Source: Plecoglossus altivelis (taxonomy: Eukaryota > Chordata > Actinopteri > Osmeriformes > Plecoglossidae). From it: DNA of 64,000 bases. The stretch lies in assembly GCA_036571765.1 (NCBI GenBank), contig BROE01000007.1, positions 3,790,642 to 3,854,641 of the forward strand, written 5' to 3'. The position numbers and the translations under genes are program-made. Each line of letters begins with the position of its first letter. The first letter of the stretch is position 1. Below, piece after piece: positions 58,569 to 64,000 of the stretch. A model generated the notes under the pieces. That model was not told where the DNA came from. It made no database searches and saw nothing but the letters and a program-made list of their open reading frames with translations.

Positions 58569-60007
58569 ATCCTCGTTTAGAGCAAATATTAAACACAGCA
58601 TGCTTTCCACACCCAGTAGCTTCAAGAGTCGCAATCCCCCCCCCCCCCACACACACACAAGGAGTAGATGTGAAAAATGAGGCCATCACTCTGGTGGCAG
58701 ACAAGCCAAGTCTTCTGTGGAGCTGGTTCCCTGGTCGGCATCTTGCAGAGGCCAGCGCTTCAGGGCACCACAAACACACAGCTCTGTTTTCTTTAATAAG
58801 CTGTGTTTGGAGAACCACGTCGCTGCTTGGAAGACAATAATTCCCTCATATGTCACGCCTAATAAAAGCGGGCGCTGCGAGCGGACGGCTCGCCTCGCGC
58901 GCCCGCCGAGAGCTCCGAAGGGGAAGGCCCGTGGACGCACGACCGTGGAACGCTGCTGGTAATGAAATGATCGCTTCAAAAGAAAAACACGCCGCACGAG
59001 AAAAAAACATCCAAATCTATCCATAAAGAAGTCGAAATCTGCCAGAGGATCTTTTACAAGTTCAACTAATGGTCCCAGAGAGGTCTTTTTCCACGGCTGT
59101 TAACGACGCGGCTCTCTGATTCAAACCAAACTTAACAAGCCATATGTAATTTCATATTACACATTCTCTTCTAGAACAGTAAGACGTTTGCCTTGCCGTG
59201 TTATTCTGGGCAGAAACCGGACCAAGTCGGACCAAGACTGAGGCGCGACCCTTGACCCCGCGCCCTGGAAACCTCATCCGTGGAGACCATTTATCGGGAG
59301 GTAAGTTTTCTCGTAAAGGAGTGACTCCGATCAGCTTTCGAGAGAGGCACCCCCCCCCGCCCCCCCCTTGGTCGCTGCATCTCGTCTGGTATCTTGACGC
59401 GTGCGTGGGGACCAGCGTGTCTGCCGCCGGGCGAGCGGGGAAGCCGTCCCTGTACGCCGCACGTCAACATAACCTCCGGGGGAAACAATAACAAACGGAC
59501 GCATTTACCCGAAACAAGACAACACTTGATCTGCCTTTAAAAGGAGAACAGAAAACATGCCTCGTGTAGAGGAACCTCTTTCATGAGGTCTTAACTGATG
59601 GGACCGCTTGGAGGCCCACACACAGATAAAGCCCACCCTGGCAAATTTATACCGAGTGACAAGTTAACTCGGAGCAGAGATGGCAGCGGATAGGTCCGGA
59701 GACAGAAGACAGATCAATGTCTTTAATACCTGCCCCGGCAACAAGCGATAACGGCGGAGAGGAAGATTGCGAAAACATTCCGACCGCTCATCTTCCGTTT
59801 TAGTGCCTTCGTAAAAAATTGCGTTCGCCAGGTGAGCGTGTTTTCGTGACCCACCCTCGTGTCTCGCTGAGGCAACTTCAATCATTCCCACCGCAAGGAT
59901 TCCGTGTTGGATGAGTACAAGAGAAATAAAGGACCATTTTTGTATGGCTTTACGGGACAAAGATCCCAAGAAATGTGTCCCATAGAGAGAGGGGACGACT
60001 TGGTGAA

Positions 60008-60078
60008 AAGGCCCAAGCTGGAATCGAACCAGGGGTTAGGACCTCAGCCTGTAAGGCAATTGTTGGACGATTGCGTAC
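60008..60078 (-). mobile_element. tRNA-like element, minus strand
   Basis: On the minus strand, GGTTCGATTCC (60020-60030) is a perfect B box. It sits in a small T-arm hairpin, CTGG-loop-CCAG, preceded by GCCTTACAGGCTGAGG. No full cloverleaf could be drawn, so a SINE head or decayed tRNA pseudogene is more likely than a working tRNA. Confidence 0.45.
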
Positions 60079-61099
60079 CGTTAAACGTGTTACCAATCAC
60101 ACGGTCGATGCCAGAAAGTAATCCACAAGATTACTCTTTGGTCTGCTACATCTCCATGGATGTGGAAGATTCGAATTGCAGGCAGCAACACTGAGCTGTA
60201 GTTTGCGTCTGACAATCTGTTCATTTCGCTAATGGGTTCCTGCAGACAGACCAGCAGAAGACGGAGAACCAGAGGGGCACATGTTCTTATCCCAGCCGTC
60301 TGAAGAGTCAAGGAACATCCTATAATGACCAGCCACGTCGCTAAGGAGCCATGTCTCGGCAACCAGGCACGGTGAACAGGTTCAAGTGCCTGAGACACCA
60401 ATCACAGAGCAGTAAAAAAAAAAAAGAAAAGCTGGTCCCATCTGCTGAAGAGCCTCCTTTACTGGACGATGCTATCTGGTGGTGACGGAGAGTGACAGCA
60501 AGGGGCACTGGGTAAACACTTTTAGAAACCCGGCCCGTTGAAGACCCCATCTAGACCTGCCACGGAACAACTTCACCAAGGTTATCTGCCCCTCGTTGAT
60601 CCCTGCAGTTCCAGAAGGGCGCTCGCATTACCCAATCTGTGGCCGCTAACAGGGCGGACTGAAAAAGCGCTGTGGCTTTATAAGCTCGCCAATGGGGATT
60701 TATGCTATCTGCTGCATCTGCTGGACGACAGCGTTTTCATCTTCATTACCTGGGGCTGGTCTACCAAGCTGTGGAATGGAAAACACAGGCAATGTTCCAA
60801 GCAACTGTTGCTGTAAAGAAAGAGTCACTTGATACTTAGAGCAAATGCGTGTGAATTGAGGTAAATTCAATACTCCAGCGTTGCTCTTTGTGTTTCTCAG
60901 AATTGTGTGGGAAGTTCAGCAACTGTAGTTTTGTCTTGATTAATCGATAAAGGGCGCGGTGTCATCTCTGTATACAGGACTCTCACATCTAATCCGCTTC
61001 ATCAGCCTCTTGTTCTTTGCCTATTCATAAATTATTCATTTGACTGCTTTTAACTGGTATGTTTTCCCTTAGTCTCTTTCCTTATTCTCTCACACTTTG

Positions 61100-61185
61100 T
61101 GAGTGTTTGTGTGTGTGTGTGTGTGTGTGAGAGAGAGTGTAGTGGTCTGTGTGTGTGTGTGTGTGCAAATGCGTGTGTGTGTGTC
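61100..61185. repeat. (GT)n microsatellite
   Basis: Two GT runs, about 61107-61130 and 61149-61185, with GAGAGAGTGTAGTGG between them. Confidence 0.9.
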
Positions 61186-61659
61186 AAGCGAGGGCCCACC
61201 AGCTGAGTTGAGGCCAGGCCAGATTTACGGGAGGTTTTCATGGCTTGTCGTATTTATGTTGGGGTTAGTCCAGAACTTCTACTCATGATAGAGGATTTAC
61301 GATGCAATCAATATAGGGATTCTCCAACTGAACTAATTACTGAACTACCATCTTCCATGAGTCCTACCAGAGCTCTTACAGAGCAAATTCTATAATACAA
61401 CAATGAAACGGAGTTGTTCCAGCCTTTCGTACAATGCTACATTCTGTCTCACTTCCCCTAAACATAACACTAATTATAACCCTATGTAGCTGAACTCTAA
61501 AAACATATGTAATCACGAGCTAATGTATGATGTATTGTTTCTCGCCACATCGGTATGAATGTGTGAAAGGAAACCACGCGCACCACAGCAGAGTGACGTC
61601 GAAACATTCTCACGTGTTCCACACTACTCGTTCCAAAGAGCCAATCGGCTACGAGGACA

Positions 61660-61772
61660 CAGCGGTGCAGGTCCGCGGTTGGAGCACCCGACCGCGGATC
61701 AAGCGGCCGCACATTCGAACCCGCCCCTGGATGCTCCGTCGCTTTCGGATCGGAAGAATCTGCTAAATGAAG
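61660..61772 (+). mobile_element. tRNA-derived SINE with fish-type tail
   Basis: A tRNA-like head, with GGTTGGAGCACCCGACCGCGG and ACATTCGAACCC (B-box region), leads to GCTTTCGGATCGGAAGAATC and TGCTAAATGA. The last part matches the common fish SINE tail (GCTTTGGATAAAAGC, then TCTGCTAAATGA) with several changes. This is the most complete SINE in the window. Confidence 0.7.
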
Positions 61773-64000
61773 ATGCCATTCCAGGGTCTCGCTGTAGCTG
61801 CTGGATGCTACTGTGAGTGTGGGGTTGAGACTGCGTGGTGGGAGGAAGGGAGGGAGGGTGGGGGGGGGGACAACGCTCGCTGACGGAGTCACATGAGACC
61901 GCTGCTCCTGACAGACCTGAGGGTCCCGCAGGCTTTTAACCCCCCCAAGCTGTTTGTGTAATAGAGGAGTCCGACCTGAGACTTTACACGCTGGGAGAGT
62001 GAGAGCGTGTTGAAAAAGGTGGTGTTTCAGGATTTGTTTGAAAGTAAATAGACCGGGCCAATCCAGAGTAGGTACCACTTCTATGTCCACCGCGCTTCAT
62101 CGCGGACAAGCTGTTATTAAATGATTTTTTTTAACGCAGGATTTGGCAAGATTTCGACCTTTTGCCATTCTATAATAAACAATGGCATGGCCATATTAGA
62201 AATATTTACTTAATTCTCCAAAGTGACTTATGGCAACATTGGCCACTAAACAGAGTGTCACGAGTGTTATGGCGTCAGGTGCCACAGACTGTTTAAATAC
62301 TGCCTGTACACTTGTTTATAGGAAAACCCCATCTGGCTTTGGCTAACGCAGTCCTCAGCACTGGTGACCCCTCTGCTTTTTCGAACGGAAAATATAACAG
62401 GAGTGTTTGCTAAGCTGGAAAAGCCAGGGCCAAATGACAGACAAGACAACGCTGTAAAAGACTGCAGGCTTCTCGTCTCCCAGCCCAACCCTTTCTAAAC
62501 ACCCATCCTCTGAAGAACTATCCAGAAGAGCCCTGCTGCATCTTTTTTTCTCTTCTTCTTCTTCTTCTTCTTTTTCTTCCACCCCCCCCCCGTGCTTCTA
62601 CTCTCCTTTTCGTTTTGTTTTCCTTCAGCCCTGGGTTTCAGCGATCCATAAACGATGACAGAGTCGCGGAGGTTCGGCAAACAGAAGGGTTCAAGTAGGT
62701 GGTGATGAGGAGCGACTAGGCCGTCGCTGCTGGCTTCCTGGAGATTCAACAGGGAGGCGGCGGACTGATGTAAGGATCCGTACATTTGTAGAGAAAGCGC
62801 TTTCCACGATGCGCATCCAGCCCTGTTCTTCTTCACACACGCACTTGAGCGCTTTTCAATTGAAAGTCAAACGGGATCTGCGACTCGGTAAAAAAAAAAC
62901 CCATCGAGGTCTGTTTTGGAACGGACCTGAAACGGACCTGAAACGGACCTGCAACCCCTTCGCATCATGGGCGCGCACCTCGCCAAGACACGGTGCCACG
63001 TTCGCCTCGTTTCACGTCGCGTTCACGTCCCGAGCGGCGTGGTGACCTCACCCAAAGCGCAACCCTTCGTAAAGAAAGTCGATAGTTTGAAAACCAGTGT
63101 GGCTCCAACACTTTGTCCCCTAAACCTCCCTTCCCCCCACACCACCTCCCTCCCCCCCACCCCCCACCCCCCTCCCGATTTATTTGAGGTCATTCAACAA
63201 AGGATTATTAAGCTTATTCATTTGGAGGCATATTAAACAAACCTAGCTTTTTGTTACTTTTACCTGTTTTATGACCAGCGTGGTTTAGTCTAGGACCCTC
63301 CTTAAAAGCCGACGGTGACAGCTGATGCATACACAGCGCTGAGGTAACTTATGGGAGATTAGCGTTGGAAACGGCAGGAGAAAGTTGAGAGGTCGCGCGC
63401 TTAAATAAACAACGCTAGGTTACCATAACTGTTTGGTTGGGTAAACTGTAAATAAATGGAAACGACTTGGTGACTCACTAACTATTTGCGGAAGGCCCCG
63501 ACGACGGCCACTTCAAACGAACGCATGGAAACCTCATTACACCTGAATCTTTAATGCCATCAAACGACCTTTTACGAACGTCGAGAGAACAAAAAGCAGC
63601 TGTTTTGAAGGCTTGGGGAGCTGGTTCTGAAAGCAGTTACTGCCTCTGCTGTGCGCACCCAGCAATGACTAAGCTCTGAAAGCGCTGCAGGAGACCTCGA
63701 GACCCGCCCGTACGCAGACGGGTTCCGATCCCGCTCCCGTGCACTCCAGGCCACGTTCCGCGGCAAGAGAGAGGTCACGTCTTGAAAGGTGGGGAGGGCG
63801 TGACGAGGGGACTGCGAAGAGCCCTGGTGGGTGTCGAGAGGGACAATGCAGCTGCGCTTCTAGTGGTCTCCTCCTTCAAACTGTTTAGCCAGACGCTCCT
63901 CACGAGCATCAATCACACGAAAGGAACTGAGCCACAGGGTTTTCATCAACACTGTTTTGTGTGTATGTGCGAGTGTGTGAGAGGGGGTGGGGGGGGAGGG

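Larger units (their letters stand above)
57060..64000. other. Right-end intergenic region
   Basis: No coding exon is supported. Contents seen are tRNA-like SINE relics near 57.4, 60.0 and 61.7 kb, a CACCACACCACCCCT repeat at 58.4-58.57 kb, a GT array at 61.1 kb and C- or G-rich runs. The remaining ORFs are short and unlike any family I know. Confidence 0.55.

Noticed and set aside
60008..60078. Functional tRNA gene
   Set aside because: The B box and T-arm are good, but no acceptor stem, anticodon arm or A box can be folded consistently.
1..64000. CRISPR arrays, prokaryotic operons, integrated viral genes or a novel defence system
   Set aside because: All regular repeats are directly adjacent tandem units without unique spacers. 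The real genes are spliced vertebrate genes, and no reverse transcriptase, transposase, integrase or viral protein motif was recognised.

Overview
This 64-kb window is nuclear DNA from a ray-finned (teleost-like) fish. It has vertebrate spliced genes with GT-AG introns, many long CA/GT and CT microsatellites, minisatellites, and tRNA-derived SINE relics, one of which keeps a tail typical of fish SINEs. I cannot name the species. There are no operons, CRISPR arrays, rRNA genes or bacterial features, and I see no viral gene or novel defence-type system.

Layout. (1) 1-1.1 kb, minus strand: the 5' end of a sarcomeric (fast-type) myosin heavy chain gene, with two coding exons, a likely 5'UTR exon and a TATA box; the gene runs off the left edge. 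(2) 3.6-5.0 kb, plus strand: a complete three-exon adprm (Mn-dependent ADP-ribose/CDP-alcohol diphosphatase). (3) 5.6-12.2 kb, plus strand: a complete eleven-exon map2k4 (MKK4, JNK/p38 pathway kinase, 400 aa) with a 3'UTR to about 14.2 kb. (4) 18.2-24.3 kb, minus strand: ten exons of myocd (myocardin, SRF coactivator), with a lone first coding exon at 35.6 kb. (5) 35.7-64 kb: a gene-poor, repeat-rich stretch upstream of myocd, with one weak candidate exon near 57 kb.

The genes form a syntenic block rather than a pathway. From memory, MYH, ADPRM, MAP2K4 and MYOCD are neighbours on human 17p12-13. Here myocd lies tail-to-tail with map2k4, whereas in human both are on the same strand. Myosin and myocardin are both muscle genes, but nothing in the sequence shows shared control.

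The main points for a second look are these. The myocd exons for the RPEL/basic region are not visible between 24.3 and 35.6 kb. That interval contains a 222-base N gap flanked by two noisy direct copies of one sequence, and an inverted repeat lies outside those copies, so it is probably misassembled. Four internal exons, three in map2k4 and one in myocd, have GT-repeat arrays where the polypyrimidine tract should be.
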